DNA from: Diadema setosum
Taxonomy: Eukaryota > Echinodermata > Echinoidea > Diadematoida > Diadematidae
Direction of reading: 5' to 3'
Assembly (NCBI RefSeq): GCF_964275005.1
Contig: NC_092697.1
Span: 21,178,138 to 21,242,137 of the forward strand
DNA: 64,000 nucleotides
This document shows, piece by piece, positions 37,501 through 44,636 of the stretch. Every line of letters starts with the position of its first letter. Position 1 is the stretch's first letter. Position numbers and translations under genes: made by a program. The notes below the pieces were generated by a model. That model did not search any database. It was given only the letters and a program-made list of their open reading frames with translations, and had not been told where the DNA came from.

Positions 37501-40500
37501 ATATGGATTTAAGCAATTGCTTGAGCTAGACCTTTTACTAGACGAGCTTGTGCTTGTGCTTGAAGCAATTGCTTACAAGCAATTGCTTGTTTTATGCATT
37601 CGGCCCAATGTCTCACTGAGACATCCTGTATGATATAAAGAACAGATAAAATGCTCTGCTAGTGACTTCTAGCTGGTCTATTCTGCAAAACATTAGGTAC
37701 AGTGGACTCCTGTTATAACGAAGTCCTCCGGACCGGCAGTTTTCTTTCGTTACATCGAAATTTCATTATAACCTAACAAATAAAGAATAATAAAACACAG
37801 AGCCGATAATTTTGAGACCTGGATTTTTATATCGTTGTAACCGGAATTTTGTTATAACCATGTTCGTTATAATGGAAGAGCATCATATAGACGAGGTTCC
37901 GTGACGTCAAATGACGCTTTGGCTGAGGGGCAAAAATAAATTTTATGCGTATTACGCGTATGGCTCAAGCGCGCTGTACGCATAGCGTATACCCGCCTGC
38001 CTATCATGAGACGTGTTACACCATGTATGTAACTCTTACGCGCTTGCCCACTCGTATAGGGGTCCCATTACGCAATTTTTGCCCCTCAGCATGACTTTGT
38101 GACGTCATTGGAACCTCGTCTATTGACTACATTCTCAGATGGTGACCTGTAGTTCAAATTCAACATACGGTAGGTCAGCTTACAATAGTACACTTAATTC
38201 TAAACTAACAACTCTGTTTCAAATGACCAGAAATAGGGTGTGCACTTGCCTAGAAACAGTCTTGCATCAATGTGAGGGTATTTTTCCATAAGTGGCTCCA
38301 CAACTTTTATTGCTGGGTCCCCTTCATCTTGGATGCAGATGAGAAGTTCATACTGCTTGCATGAAAAGGAAAACAAAAAACAGCATGGATTACAACATAC
38401 ATGTACAATATTGATTGATTTTTTTTTTTTTTTTTTGGGGGGGGGAACATTCCCAATGTGTTGATACTACATCTATTCCTGGCAACTGCAATGTGCTACA
38501 GGATTTTTAAAAGGGTACGTAAATATTCTGTGATGGCAACTCTGGGAAAATACCAAAATCATAGCAAAACTCCTTCTCTTTCAATGCTGAGCTGGGGAGT
38601 ACTTAATATAGTATCTAGTCTCATTTTATTTCATTTCATTACAGCTCATTCACAACATAAGGCCACAATTGCACCAAAGATCATCATCTCCCTGGGCCAA
38701 AGCCTCACACTATGGCATTTTAATCACACAATGGGATACCACATTCCTGTTTTAAACGGAATCTATCTTGTTTTTGACTACCGGTACATCTAAAATGTTG
38801 AATTAGATCATCACACAAGGGTTGTGAACATTAATAAACTCAGGCTCTCATCATATATTGCTATTTGATTTATTTTTCTTTTTTATAGTATTGATACATT
38901 TTTAGTCTTCTCAAGCATGAGTCTTTTGCAGATGAGACTGAGAGTATAGTAAGGGTACTAGGTCTCGCGCAGGGACGTAATGATCGCGCATAGCGTAACT
39001 GCGTATAGTATACAAATGATGCACAGGATAGAGTGTGTTAGTGAAGGTGCGGCGCGCTCGAGAGTATTGACAATGGTGCGACATGCACGAGGCGCAGCCG
39101 AGTGCATGTTTGCAACCGTTGTCAATACTCGAGAGCTCGCCGCACCTTCACTAACGCCACGAAATAATCCTGTGCATCATTTGTTTTATAAAATGGGTCG
39201 AAAACTAACAGCATTATTCACGTACCTTTGTGGGTCAATACCAGTCAGCTACATGTAGCACTCGCTCAAAAGTCAGATGTCCGAAGATGTTCGTCCCAAA
39301 CATTTACGCACGTCGCACTCGGAAATCCCGCACATAAGTACTGTACGTACGTGTAAGAGTATACGTACGCCACGTACTGTTATGCACAAGAAAGGCCGCC
39401 GGCTGTTGTGGCAGCCCGCGGCCCGAACTAGAAGTTGTTTACAGGATTGACAGCGCGTATAGTAGCGCGTGACGCACTTGTAACAACTGATTGAGTGCGC
39501 ACCGCTAGTGTAAACATTGTGACGTACGTCAGGCCAGGGAGGTGGAAGAGAGACTCTTCTTAGAGTGCATGCCTGAAGAAATTAATGCACGCGCACGTGA
39601 CTCATTTCAGCGCTTCCAATTGGCTACATTCTTGAACCCATTTTATAACAAGCAATATTACGCGTAGGACTAAGCGCAAAATTTGCCGATACGCCCATGG
39701 AATAAAAATACCTGACAACCGCTAAACATGAGAAGAAAGCAGGTAAGAAATTTTGATTTCAAACAAATTTTTCACTAAATTTCTAATTTTTTGGAACAAA
39801 TTTTTCACTAAATTTCCAATTTTTTACCTTATAATTTACCTACCTTAGCTTAAAATCTTTTTTTAAGGATGTTGTAGCCCAGACGTGTCGTCTCGCTTGT
39901 CTCGTTCGTATGATCGTAGCCGATAGAATTCGTAATTTGGTCGATCGATCGTTGATAATATTCTACGAAAGCCGAAGCACGCTACAGCCGCAGAGAGGGG
40001 CAGACACTTTCACGCATGAAACTACATAGGGCAGCTGCGCGATCTTTACATACCCCGAGAAGGTGAACGCATAAAAAAAAGTCCGACATACAAACGGCGA
40101 CAGCGCACTACTCCGTCATCGTATCATCAGGAGATTCTGGGAGGTGATTTTTCTGCATTTTCGTGATATTCATTGAGAAATTCAGGTACGATTATGGAAT
40201 AACTTCTATTATAAGAGCATTTCAAATTTTCGTGCGCGGTATCTAGACCCCTCAACCATACATGTATTAGATGTGTACTGTGATAGTCTCACCCTCAATC
40301 ATTATAAGCTTTCAACATGACACAGAAGGAGTAAGAGTTTAAACCAGAAGGACAGGTTGCTAAAAGCCCTGGAGGTCCAAATGATAAATTACTACTCCCT
40401 GATACATTACGTCTCTGCTAAAATGGGTCCGATCATGTCTACGAAGTATACATTTGTACACTGCATAAGGTTTCTTTTGTCACCCACCCTGGGATAATCA

Positions 40501-43500
40501 AGTTGGAAGTAGCTTTCGAGATTGGAAGGAAGATTGACATCAGTGCCACACAGGGGCTTGAGGATGGAAATTCCTGGCAGCTCATCCCGCAGCACATTGG
40601 TCGGTTTCCTGAACATGAACAGCTTCCTGTATTTCAGAGAATGCATGACAAGAAATATAAATTAGAAAAATCCCTGTTTGGGTAGTGGAGGGACACAAAG
40701 ACAATCTTACAAAACGTCAGGCCCTGTTGCATAAAAGTTAAGATCAAACCTACAACGTATTAAAGTCAGAACATCAAACATACAACGTACAAGTCTGTGA
40801 ATACTCAATTTGATTGGCTGATACCTGACATAGATGTGTATGTTTGATTTTCTGACTTTTTGTTATGCCTTATTACATCTTTTCATGCAACAGGGTCATG
40901 TGGTAGTCTATTATGTATACTCTACACGTGACAATTGTGCTACAATTTAATTTTGTTTGTACAGGAAGCAATGCATCAATAACTTGGCATAAAAAAAAAT
41001 TTCTTGCAGCACGTGTTCATAAACAGGATGTAACATGCAATGTAACATTTACTGTATGATACATTACTATCTAGTTTAGTCTACCCTCTATCAAACTTAC
41101 ACTTTATTATTACCTCTGCCAAGGAGTTACGTCTTTGCCAGCGCTATTTTCTTTGTCTGTTTCCAAAATAACTGAAAAATTTGTGAACAGATTTGGATGA
41201 CATTTACAGGAAAATGTGACAATGACACAAGAAACAGATTTTTATCTTTTAATAACTATCCAGATCACAATCTGGATTCAGTATTTTTTTTTTATTATTC
41301 TTTGAATGTTTCTTTAAAATTATTGGCAAGTAGGACACACAGGAGGGAATTTGAGCTGCTTGTACACATATTTCAGGTGCACTTATTTATATGTACTGCT
41401 GAGTGCCTACTCCAGGCACATACAGCAGAAAGCTAAGGTCGAGACACTAGAAAGGGGCCCCATTTCATAAAAAGTTGATATGATGGCAACTCTTCTGGAT
41501 TGGCTGTTGCTATGGGAAGTTGTCATTCCAGCAAGAGTTGTCATCCTAACATCTTTTATGAAATGGGGTCTTTATCACTGGGAAATAAGGACCACTTTAC
41601 TTAAGCATAGATGATCTAATGCTGCATGTGGGTGGAAATGAGCTGCTTGGTAGAGGTCTAGATGCTCTCTGAGTGCTTTTCTAGTTTCTAACTGGACTGG
41701 AAAATGGAAAATTCTCTAGCTTAGCCAAAACATGCTAGAACTAGGCTGCGGATGTTAATATTCACTATCTTGTATGTGGTGGCAGGGTGGTGGTATTTGA
41801 CACGAAATACAAATGTATGCTTTACAAAATGCATAATTTTTAATTTGAATTTTTAAATAAAGATTTAGGTCATACTGTAAGTCATGACAGGTAAAATTTG
41901 GTTCCTCCAACAGTCCTAAATACTGCCTATTAAAATAAACAAATTTTCTTGGTTGTGTCATTTGAAAGAAAAACAATCGTATAATGTAGATTTGTCATAC
42001 AATTCACATCAAAGCAAAGCTGGGCATTTTTTTTCTACAACTCTGCTCATAATCTACAAAATTAACAGATACATGTGGATTTGAAAAACAGAATGCTTTT
42101 CCAAAGCACGACTAGATCTACTTCGCTTTAAACACCTTTACCCTTACCCGAGATTCTGGAAGAATGCTGATTTGTTACAGCAGACAGTTCCTGCTCTTGG
42201 GAAGTTGTGATTTTAGTTTCACACTCCTTTCTATCCTTTTTCATTTCTTTTGGTGTTATTTTCTGTTTGTTTGTCTGGCTAGGGTTAGGGTTATGGTTAG
42301 GGTTAGGGTTAGGGTTAGGGTGTCTCACTACTGGTCTCAGTAACTTATTGACCCCATTGGTCGCAAACAATTTATTTTGAATAAACAGTAACTGCAGGAT
42401 ACCATCCACGACTTTGAGGTCTGGTCCCGGATATGGCAGCTCAAATTCAATCACCGGATATGTCATGTCATGCACCATGGTCGTAGAAACCGTCGGCATC
42501 AATATCAGATGCGTTCAAATGACGAGAATGATAATCTTTGAGGTTATTGAGACTATCAAAGAGGAATGGGATCTTTGGGTGTACTTTTCTCCTAACCTGA
42601 ATTTTACTCTTCATGTACACAAAGTAGACTCTACAAAGGTGATAAAGTACTTGGTCTGGTAAAGGACTTTCACTCATCTGATTAGGGAAGTGTTTGTCCT
42701 ACTGTATAAAGCCACTGGTAGACCGCTCTTGGAATATGTACAGCTCTTGTGTATGGAACGAAGGTAGACTTACAAAGAGTGATTCAAAAAAAGCTTGAAT
42801 CAGTTCAGGGGAGGGCAACAAAGTTGGTATCTGAGAGATTCTGAGAAACTCAAGTATTTGGGGATTCCATCCCTGACCCTAGTAGAGTATCGACTTGAAC
42901 GATCAGATAGAATGATTCAATACAGTTCAAGATTTTGCATGATACGGAAGACTTTGATTAAGCTGTTCTCTTTGTTATCAATGCAGTTACAGTGCACATG
43001 GTCATAAGTTTAAGTTATACAAAAGAAAGTGTCAAACTAGTAAAAGGTTATACTCTTTCAGTCAGAGAGTAGTAAATATTTCGAATAGCCTTTGTGCAGA
43101 AGCTGTCGAGGCAACATCAGTTAACAGCTTCAAGTCTACGTTCAATGATCACTGGAAATCTTACTAGTGAGGTGCCCGCACCTCGTCAGGGGCCCTAATA
43201 CCGTCACCCTGCTTAAAATTGTTACAAGTGCCCTGAACAAAAATTTATGCCTGGGACTGTGTTCAGTACGCTTAAAACTTGGCAGGGTTACCACAACCAA
43301 GCAAACTGTGGTGAAAACCGAACAATCTTTTGTGAAAATCTTGAATTCATGTTAGGAATAGACCCTCTAGTATGTTAATCACGGTCACCTGTATGCATCT
43401 TTTACGTGCCTGTCTATGGGAGCATCACGGTCACCCGTACACGTCTTTTACGTGCTTTGCCTATGGGAGTGCGAGTGACGAGTTGCGGGCTCCTTCCTTA

Positions 43501-44636
43501 GCGCACAACTATCCCATAAGTGTTCGCGTTGGAGGACGATAGCTGCAAATTTCCAGTATCGATCAGTGAACTTGTGGTTCTATTGGAATCTTCGGCATAT
43601 TTCCTTTGTGAGTGGGACTTCATAGAATTTCAGTGATTAAATGTGATTCAAACATGCATAAACGTTAACTATGAGGTGCAGGTCACTCAACTATACTTAG
43701 ATCTCGAGTAGACTGATGGTATCTCTCTCTTCACGTTGGGCTTCTTATCTGACATTAGTCGTTGGGACATAATGTATGGTCAGCCCCCCATCCAGCTGAC
43801 CATAAATGCCCCAACGTCAGATTAGCCCACGTAAAGAGACAGATACCATCCGTCTATGGAAATAGGCCGTCTAGAAACACAACATAACAAACTCACCATC
43901 CCGTGGATAGAGTCTAGAGTCTATCACATAGAACTCCTCAGGCTCAGGACTGAATCCTTTTAATGACCCTCTGGCTCTAGTAAGTCTTCAACTTACTGGG
44001 CGTCATCATCTGATCATCAGCCTTGCTAATTCAGTATTGCCTACGCTACACTGTAATTTACACTAGGTCAGCCTACATCACACATTGACACAGGGCTGTA
44101 TGTTGCGAAGCGACACGGTCGTTACTGTGGTTAGGGCCCCATAAAGATGTTGTTACTATAATACTAATGTTAGGATAGACTAGGAGGTAGGATTAGAATA
44201 GGAATAACCGTACTGGATAGCAACTCTTGCTGGCTGGAATGGCATCATATCAACTTTTTTTTATCAACCATTATGAAATGGGGCCTTGGCTAATAATAGT
44301 AATAAAAGGCCCTTGTCTGCACTACTGAACTGCATCAGAGCTAAGTTTACTATGACTCCTGAGTATCAGAATTAATCGTTATGGACATTAGGTTTAACTG
44401 TTACTGTGAGCAAGCAATATTAAACTTATGGCTAGAAACTCTAAGTCTAGATATTTGTCGTGTTTATATTTGTAACGTTAGTAGTTACAGTGACCCAGTG
44501 TGTGTACTTTTAGTACTTACGCATAGAGTATGCCGATAAGGTGGAATGTCAAAAGAAGCATTTCGATGAACATGAAGACGATTGCCAAGCCCGTGATGAG
44601 GTAGCACCAATATGACATGTCCGGTAAATAGACCAT
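13331..44636 (-). CDS. UGCG: Ceramide glucosyltransferase, complete gene, nine coding exons
   Basis: The enzyme transfers glucose from UDP-glucose to ceramide on the cytosolic face of the Golgi, the first step of most glycosphingolipid synthesis. Exons (minus order): 44636-44521, 40626-40488, 38352-38250, 34841-34740, 32793-32681, 29045-28867, 19985-19899, 18996-18807, 13492-13331. All phases join in frame to 396 residues (human 394) and align to remembered human UGCG almost without gaps. Visible features: an N-terminal membrane segment (about residues 10-38); a GT21-family glycosyltransferase domain with D97 (GDP, human D92), D149 (SDSG, human D144), D241 (SEDYYM, human D236), the RMVRW motif at 277-281, H198 and C212 (human H193 and C207); then hydrophobic C-terminal segments. 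The start at MVYLPD is chosen because it gives the family length. An in-frame upstream ATG at 44747 would add 37 residues. The C-terminus is about three residues shorter than human. Splice sites are GT-AG except intron 3 (GC-AG). Confidence 0.96.
13493..14566 (-). other. UGCG intron 8, part next to exon 9
   Basis: AT-rich intronic sequence without repeats of note. Intron 8 as a whole (13493-18806) also contains the foldback at 14567, the 15858 transposon and the GC-rich stretch at 17640. Confidence 0.6.
14567..14952. mobile_element. Foldback MITE with two long near-identical arms
   Basis: The left arm begins CTTAAAGGGGATTGCTAGTA and the right arm ends with its inverse (TACTAGCCATCCCCTTTAAG). 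The arms are about 180 bases each, with few mismatches and a loop of about 30 bases around 14755. The inner 60 bases (AAACTGCACATTACTTGAAT and on) are almost perfect. There is no coding capacity. It lies in UGCG intron 8, so it would form a large hairpin in the pre-mRNA. Confidence 0.85.
15858..17346. mobile_element. Terminal-inverted-repeat DNA transposon, 1.5 kb, non-autonomous
   Basis: Left end GGGCCCTGTTTTATCAAAAG matches the inverted right end (GGGCCCTGTTTTATCAAGAT), with similarity continuing through GATAAA and CGTT. Inside the left end, AATCTATGATTAAC recurs three times as subterminal repeats. The right end carries a perfect 19 bp stem at 17288-17329 with a 4-base loop. It contains a 111-codon ORF (16172-16507) ending in [17 protein letters not shown] but no recognisable transposase. 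The ends resemble those of Harbinger-type MITEs. No target duplication could be fixed. Confidence 0.75.
17468..17575. repeat. Dispersed repeat, copy A of the 43168 sequence
   Basis: Begins GTGAGGTACCCGCACCTC and continues with the same order of words as 43168-43270, with about one difference per ten bases. Located in UGCG intron 8. Confidence 0.6.
17640..18260. other. GC- and CpG-rich stretch in UGCG intron 8
   Basis: Clearly higher GC and CpG than the surrounding AT-rich intron, with a G-run (17963-17976). Several long overlapping ORFs appear on both strands because stop codons are rare in such sequence. None has a recognisable product. It could be an unmethylated regulatory region or a diverged element. 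Confidence 0.4.
18117..18186. repeat. GC-rich hairpin, TTGATGCTGCCGCG stem
   Basis: ttgatgctgccgcg and cgcggcagcatcaa enclose about 40 bases of GCCGCG-type sequence. It lies in the most GC-rich part of UGCG intron 8 (17660-18250). Confidence 0.75.
18807..18996 (-). CDS. UGCG: UGCG coding exon 8
   Basis: Encodes [25 protein letters not shown] through DYMQLKVLQ, matching human [25 protein letters not shown] to DYIQLRGVQ. It completes the RMVRW motif and carries two hydrophobic membrane-associated stretches. The acceptor is GGCAG and the donor CAG|GTATGT. Confidence 0.96.
19455..19580. repeat. (CTA)n microsatellite
   Basis: About 38 ACT/CTA units in UGCG intron 6, about 320 bases below the exon 7 donor in plus coordinates (intron 7 side). 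It gives homopolymer ORFs in all frames. Confidence 0.95.
19899..19985 (-). CDS. UGCG: UGCG coding exon 7 (short)
   Basis: A short exon of 87 bases encoding [16 protein letters not shown] then [12 protein letters not shown], with split serine and arginine codons at its ends. It matches human RGWRFAMSTQVAMQNSG to SRMIR. It supplies the first arginine of the (R/Q)xxRW motif. The acceptor is CTCAG and the donor CAG|GTATGG. It is easily missed because it is short and separated from exon 6 by 8.9 kb of repeats. Confidence 0.93.
20281..21105. other. Insertion splitting the composite repeat
   Basis: The flanking element sequence stops at agaagaatattactgatta and resumes at attccttaatttaggagg. Between them lie a twofold 30-base repeat (attttgcagggttaaaggtcagc, 20320-20376), a GC-rich part (20390-20640) with several overlapping short ORFs but no recognised product, and a hairpin MITE (20955-21096). 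Confidence 0.55.
20955..21096. mobile_element. Hairpin MITE with AATATTGCCC words
   Basis: gatattgactggcc at the left pairs with ggccagtcaatatta at the right, and inner blocks (gggaggtacca, aatattgccc, catattgccctcg) pair in order around a loop near 21030. Arms are about 65 bases. Confidence 0.75.
21653..22043. mobile_element. MITE flanked by TTAA, copy 1
   Basis: AGGGATCGTACAGTTTTGG at the left, ACTGTACTATCCCT at the right, TTAA on both sides. The interior is itself palindromic around 21850 (gaattcaacgtttatttgatgaaaa and its inverse). Related sequence at 36320-36687. Confidence 0.75.
23473..24380. repeat. Tandem array, five units of about 175-190 bases
   Basis: Units start near 23473, 23648, 23829, 24018 and 24199 with aagaagaagatgaaaatgtac. 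Each runs through a C-run, aaggagggcacgcctggatctgc, gaactacagtcattaatgtac and gttctagagaagaag. Units differ mainly in C-run length, so the array is young. It lies inside the composite repeat. Confidence 0.9.
24625..24755. mobile_element. Relative of the 41454 MITE without clean ends
   Basis: acttttgctggaatggcaac pairs with gttgccattccagcaagagt, and ttcccatggcaacagccaat is shared with the family. It ends in tttaatgaaatgg followed by a poly-A run (24750-24777). Confidence 0.6.
25797..26386. mobile_element. GC-rich palindromic element (GACCCCGTTTACAGTG ends), copy 1
   Basis: Ends gaccccgtttacagtgcg and its inverse cgcactgtaaacggggtc. The interior is dominated by GGCTCGGCCGCGGCCGAGCC palindromes and repeats of the internal words agtgtaaacgcgcaaaaggcc and gcgaggccaaaattggcc. 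The short ORFs are by-products of these repeats. Confidence 0.8.
26390..28866 (-). other. UGCG intron 6, part next to exon 6
   Basis: AT-rich and mostly unique, with a T/G-rich low-complexity tract at 27680-27775. No exon or RNA gene seen. Plus-strand 25000-25790 is similar. Confidence 0.55.
28867..29045 (-). CDS. UGCG: UGCG coding exon 6
   Basis: Encodes [11 protein letters not shown] through [14 protein letters not shown], matching human VYFGTSHPRYY to YIAEDYFMAKAI. It carries H198, C212 and D241, the counterparts of human H193, C207 and D236. The acceptor is TTTCAG and the donor AAAAG|GTGAGT. Length 179, ending in phase 2. Confidence 0.96.
29826..30034 (+). CDS. Acidic ORF upstream of the cysteine-rich exon, uncertain
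   Basis: Starts with ATG in a good context (atcATGG) and reads [20 protein letters not shown] then ADDWVGDLD, an acidic N-terminus, to a stop 70 codons later. It could be the 5' exon of the cysteine-rich gene, but no donor with the needed phase 1 is convincing. It is CpG-rich compared with the flanks. Antisense frames are also partly open, so this is weak. Confidence 0.2.
30414..30619 (+). CDS. Candidate terminal exon with a CXC-like cysteine cluster, opposite strand in UGCG intron 5
   Basis: Preceded by a long poly-T tract and TTTCAG, a strong acceptor, then open in one frame to a TAG. The product contains [20 protein letters not shown] followed by [20 protein letters not shown]: nine cysteines in a C-x3-C, C-x-C, C-x3-C-x-C arrangement like the tesmin/TSO1 CXC module, also found in some transposon-linked proteins. 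The upstream exon is not resolved; an acidic ORF with ATG at 29826 lies 0.4 kb upstream. Function is not inferred. Confidence 0.4.
31056..31378 (-). CDS. Candidate first coding exon of an unrecognised gene inside UGCG intron 5
   Basis: Opens with ATG in a strong Kozak context (CACAATGG), stays open for 107 codons and ends at a perfect GTAAGT donor in phase 2. The product starts [20 protein letters not shown] and is rich in arginine, glutamine and leucine ([20 protein letters not shown]), likely helical. No family is recognised. It runs in the same direction as UGCG, in a stretch that is more GC- and CpG-rich than the rest of the intron. A downstream exon could not be found. It may be a nested host gene, a retained transposon gene or chance. 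Confidence 0.4.
32681..32793 (-). CDS. UGCG: UGCG coding exon 5
   Basis: Encodes [37 protein letters not shown], matching human [36 protein letters not shown]. The acceptor is ACATCAG and the donor AAG|GTAAGG. The preceding intron 4 is phase 1. Confidence 0.96.
32871..33280. mobile_element. GC-rich palindromic element, copy 2
   Basis: Ends acctcgtttacagtgcag and ctcactgtaaacggggc, flanked by CTAAG on both sides (32866-32870 and 33281-33285), a possible 5-base target duplication. It shares the block gaaaggtttgaat / aatattttgtcgtagtggcgctct with copy 1 in opposite orientation. Confidence 0.8.
33463..34377. mobile_element. 0.9 kb DNA element, copy B, with a 96-base palindrome
   Basis: Same family as 4164-5068. 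It carries a perfect palindrome at 33690-33785, followed by about 120 bases (GGTACCAAACAAGG and on) that are absent from copy A, and lacks the MITE. Lies in UGCG intron 4. Confidence 0.75.
33690..33785. repeat. Perfect 96-base palindrome
   Basis: 48 bases (TATTTCAGACAATTTACACA ... CATCAGTA) are followed without spacer by their exact reverse complement. The first arm is the normal sequence of the 0.9 kb element (compare about 4390-4429), so the second arm is an inverted duplication of it. Confidence 0.95.
34740..34841 (-). CDS. UGCG: UGCG coding exon 4
   Basis: Encodes [34 protein letters not shown] (human [33 protein letters not shown]), including D149, the second catalytic aspartate. The acceptor is CATGTAG and the donor CAA|GTAAGT. 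Length 102; starts by completing a glycine codon and ends with one base of an isoleucine codon. Confidence 0.96.
34900..36300 (-). other. UGCG intron 3, unique part
   Basis: No exon seen. Poly-A and (AAAC)n at 35200-35240. The rest is unique AT-rich sequence. Confidence 0.55.
36320..36690. mobile_element. MITE of the TTAA family, copy 2, left end lost
   Basis: Collinear with 21695-22041 from gagaaacctcttt through ttttggatgtctcagccatt to taccatcccttta-like sequence. The left terminal repeat is not recognisable. Lies in UGCG intron 3. Confidence 0.7.
36757..37608. mobile_element. DNA element with CATTGGGCCG ends and dense AAGCAATTGCTT palindromes
   Basis: The inverted ends are cattgggccggatgcataaa and its near-inverse tttatgcattcggcccaatg. 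Within about 200 bases of each end the sequence AGCAATTGCTT and its halves (GCTTTTGCT, AAGCAAAAG) recur more than a dozen times. The middle (37000-37430) is unrelated and has no convincing ORF. Confidence 0.75.
37700..37882. mobile_element. Pogo/Tigger-like MITE, copy 3, lacking its right terminus
   Basis: The left end CAGTGGACTCCTGTTATAAC is intact. The right end stops at GTTATAATGGAAGAG, and a different MITE (37887-38123) starts within five bases. The terminal GTGCACTG was probably lost at or before that junction. Confidence 0.75.
37887..38123. mobile_element. MITE with 50-base inverted ends
   Basis: The left end ATAGACGAGGTTCCGTGACG ... GAGGGGCAAAAAT is repeated inverted at the right end (ATTTTTGCCCCTC ... 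GGAACCTCGTCTAT). The middle is rich in TATGCG and GCGTA words. Non-coding; lies in UGCG intron 3. Confidence 0.8.
38250..38352 (-). CDS. UGCG: UGCG coding exon 3, followed by a GC donor
   Basis: Encodes [13 protein letters not shown] through ARLFL (34 residues plus one base), matching human YEVLLCVQDHDDP to ARLFI. D97 corresponds to the first catalytic aspartate (human D92). The acceptor is AGCAG. The exon ends CTAG followed by GCAAGT: a GC donor with an otherwise perfect consensus. The neighbouring AA|GTGCAC could serve only by breaking the frame and the alignment to exon 4. Confidence 0.95.
39013..39183. mobile_element. Foldback element with 75-base arms
   Basis: caaatgatgcacagga ... gagagtattgacaa pairs with ttgtcaatactcgagag ... 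tcctgtgcatcatttg. The loop is about 39090-39105 (gaggcgcagccgag). CpG-rich. In UGCG intron 2. Confidence 0.8.
40488..40626 (-). CDS. UGCG: UGCG coding exon 2
   Basis: Encodes [10 protein letters not shown] through SYFQLDYPR (46 residues after the split alanine), matching human TRLHLNKK to ELDYPK, including the LPG.S.LKPL motif at the start of the glycosyltransferase domain. The acceptor is ATACAG before GAAGCTG. The donor is AGG|GTGGGT. A GT four bases further on was rejected because it breaks the phase of exon 3. Confidence 0.94.
40722..40896. mobile_element. MITE with GGCCCTGTTGCATAAAAG ends
   Basis: ggccctgttgcataaaag at the left, cttttcatgcaacagggtc at the right, and paired inner words (aaacatacaacgta, tgtatgtttgattttctgac). 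About 175 bases, non-coding. In UGCG intron 1, about 100 bases from the exon 2 acceptor. Confidence 0.8.
41454..41570. mobile_element. Short MITE (GGGGCCCCATTTCATAAAA ends)
   Basis: ggggccccatttcataaaaag and cttttatgaaatggggtc are inverted ends. The inner part contains ttggctgttgctatggg and attccagcaagagttg. Related sequences occur at 24625-24755 and 44217-44287. Confidence 0.75.
42280..42321. repeat. Interstitial telomere-like (TTAGGG)n tract
   Basis: About seven TTAGGG units with one altered (ttatgg), in UGCG intron 1. A smaller AACCCT tract is at 19148-19166. Confidence 0.9.
42540..43167 (+). mobile_element. LINE fragment, C-terminal reverse-transcriptase region (CR1/L2-like)
   Basis: Three frames together show the typical end of a CR1/L2-type ORF2: [19 protein letters not shown], then [13 protein letters not shown], then [20 protein letters not shown], then [14 protein letters not shown] and [13 protein letters not shown]. 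The frame changes several times (near 42680, 42770 and 43010) and the 5' part is absent, so it is a dead, 5'-truncated copy in UGCG intron 1, inserted antisense to the gene. Confidence 0.8.
43168..43340. repeat. Dispersed repeat, copy B (GAGGTGCCCGCACCTC start)
   Basis: Directly abuts the LINE remnant. It matches 17468-17570 over about 100 bases, including the hairpin GAGGTGCCCGCACCTC, then AAAATTGTTACAAG and GGGACTGTGTTCAG. It may be the 3' end of the LINE family or an independent element that landed at its end. Confidence 0.6.
43385..43480. repeat. Twofold direct repeat of about 57 bases
   Basis: atcacggtcacctgtatgca ... acgtgcctgtctatgggag is followed by a second version (atcacggtcacccgtacacg ... 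tgcctatgggag). Confidence 0.75.
43709..43856. mobile_element. MITE with TAGACNGATGGTATC ends
   Basis: tagactgatggtatctctctctt and its inverse aagagacagataccatccgtcta form the ends. Inner blocks acgttgggct/agcccacgt and tctgacatta/cgtcagat also pair. 148 bases, in UGCG intron 1. Confidence 0.8.
44217..44287. mobile_element. Partial copy of the 41454 MITE
   Basis: agcaactcttgctgg ... atgaaatggggcc: only inner and one terminal part remain. About 230 bases from UGCG exon 1. Confidence 0.55.
44521..44636 (-). CDS. UGCG: UGCG coding exon 1
   Basis: Encodes [10 protein letters not shown] and a strongly hydrophobic signal-anchor segment ending in HLIGILY, plus two bases of the next alanine codon. 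The donor is GTAAGT, a perfect consensus. The reading frame stays open upstream to an ATG at 44747 in a CGCCATG context, so a 37-residue longer N-terminus is possible. The shorter start is preferred because it puts the membrane segment where human UGCG has it. Confidence 0.88.

Noticed and set aside
38458-38793. 111-codon plus-strand ORF in UGCG intron 2
   Set aside because: AT-rich intron sequence, no splice sites at sensible places, no domain.
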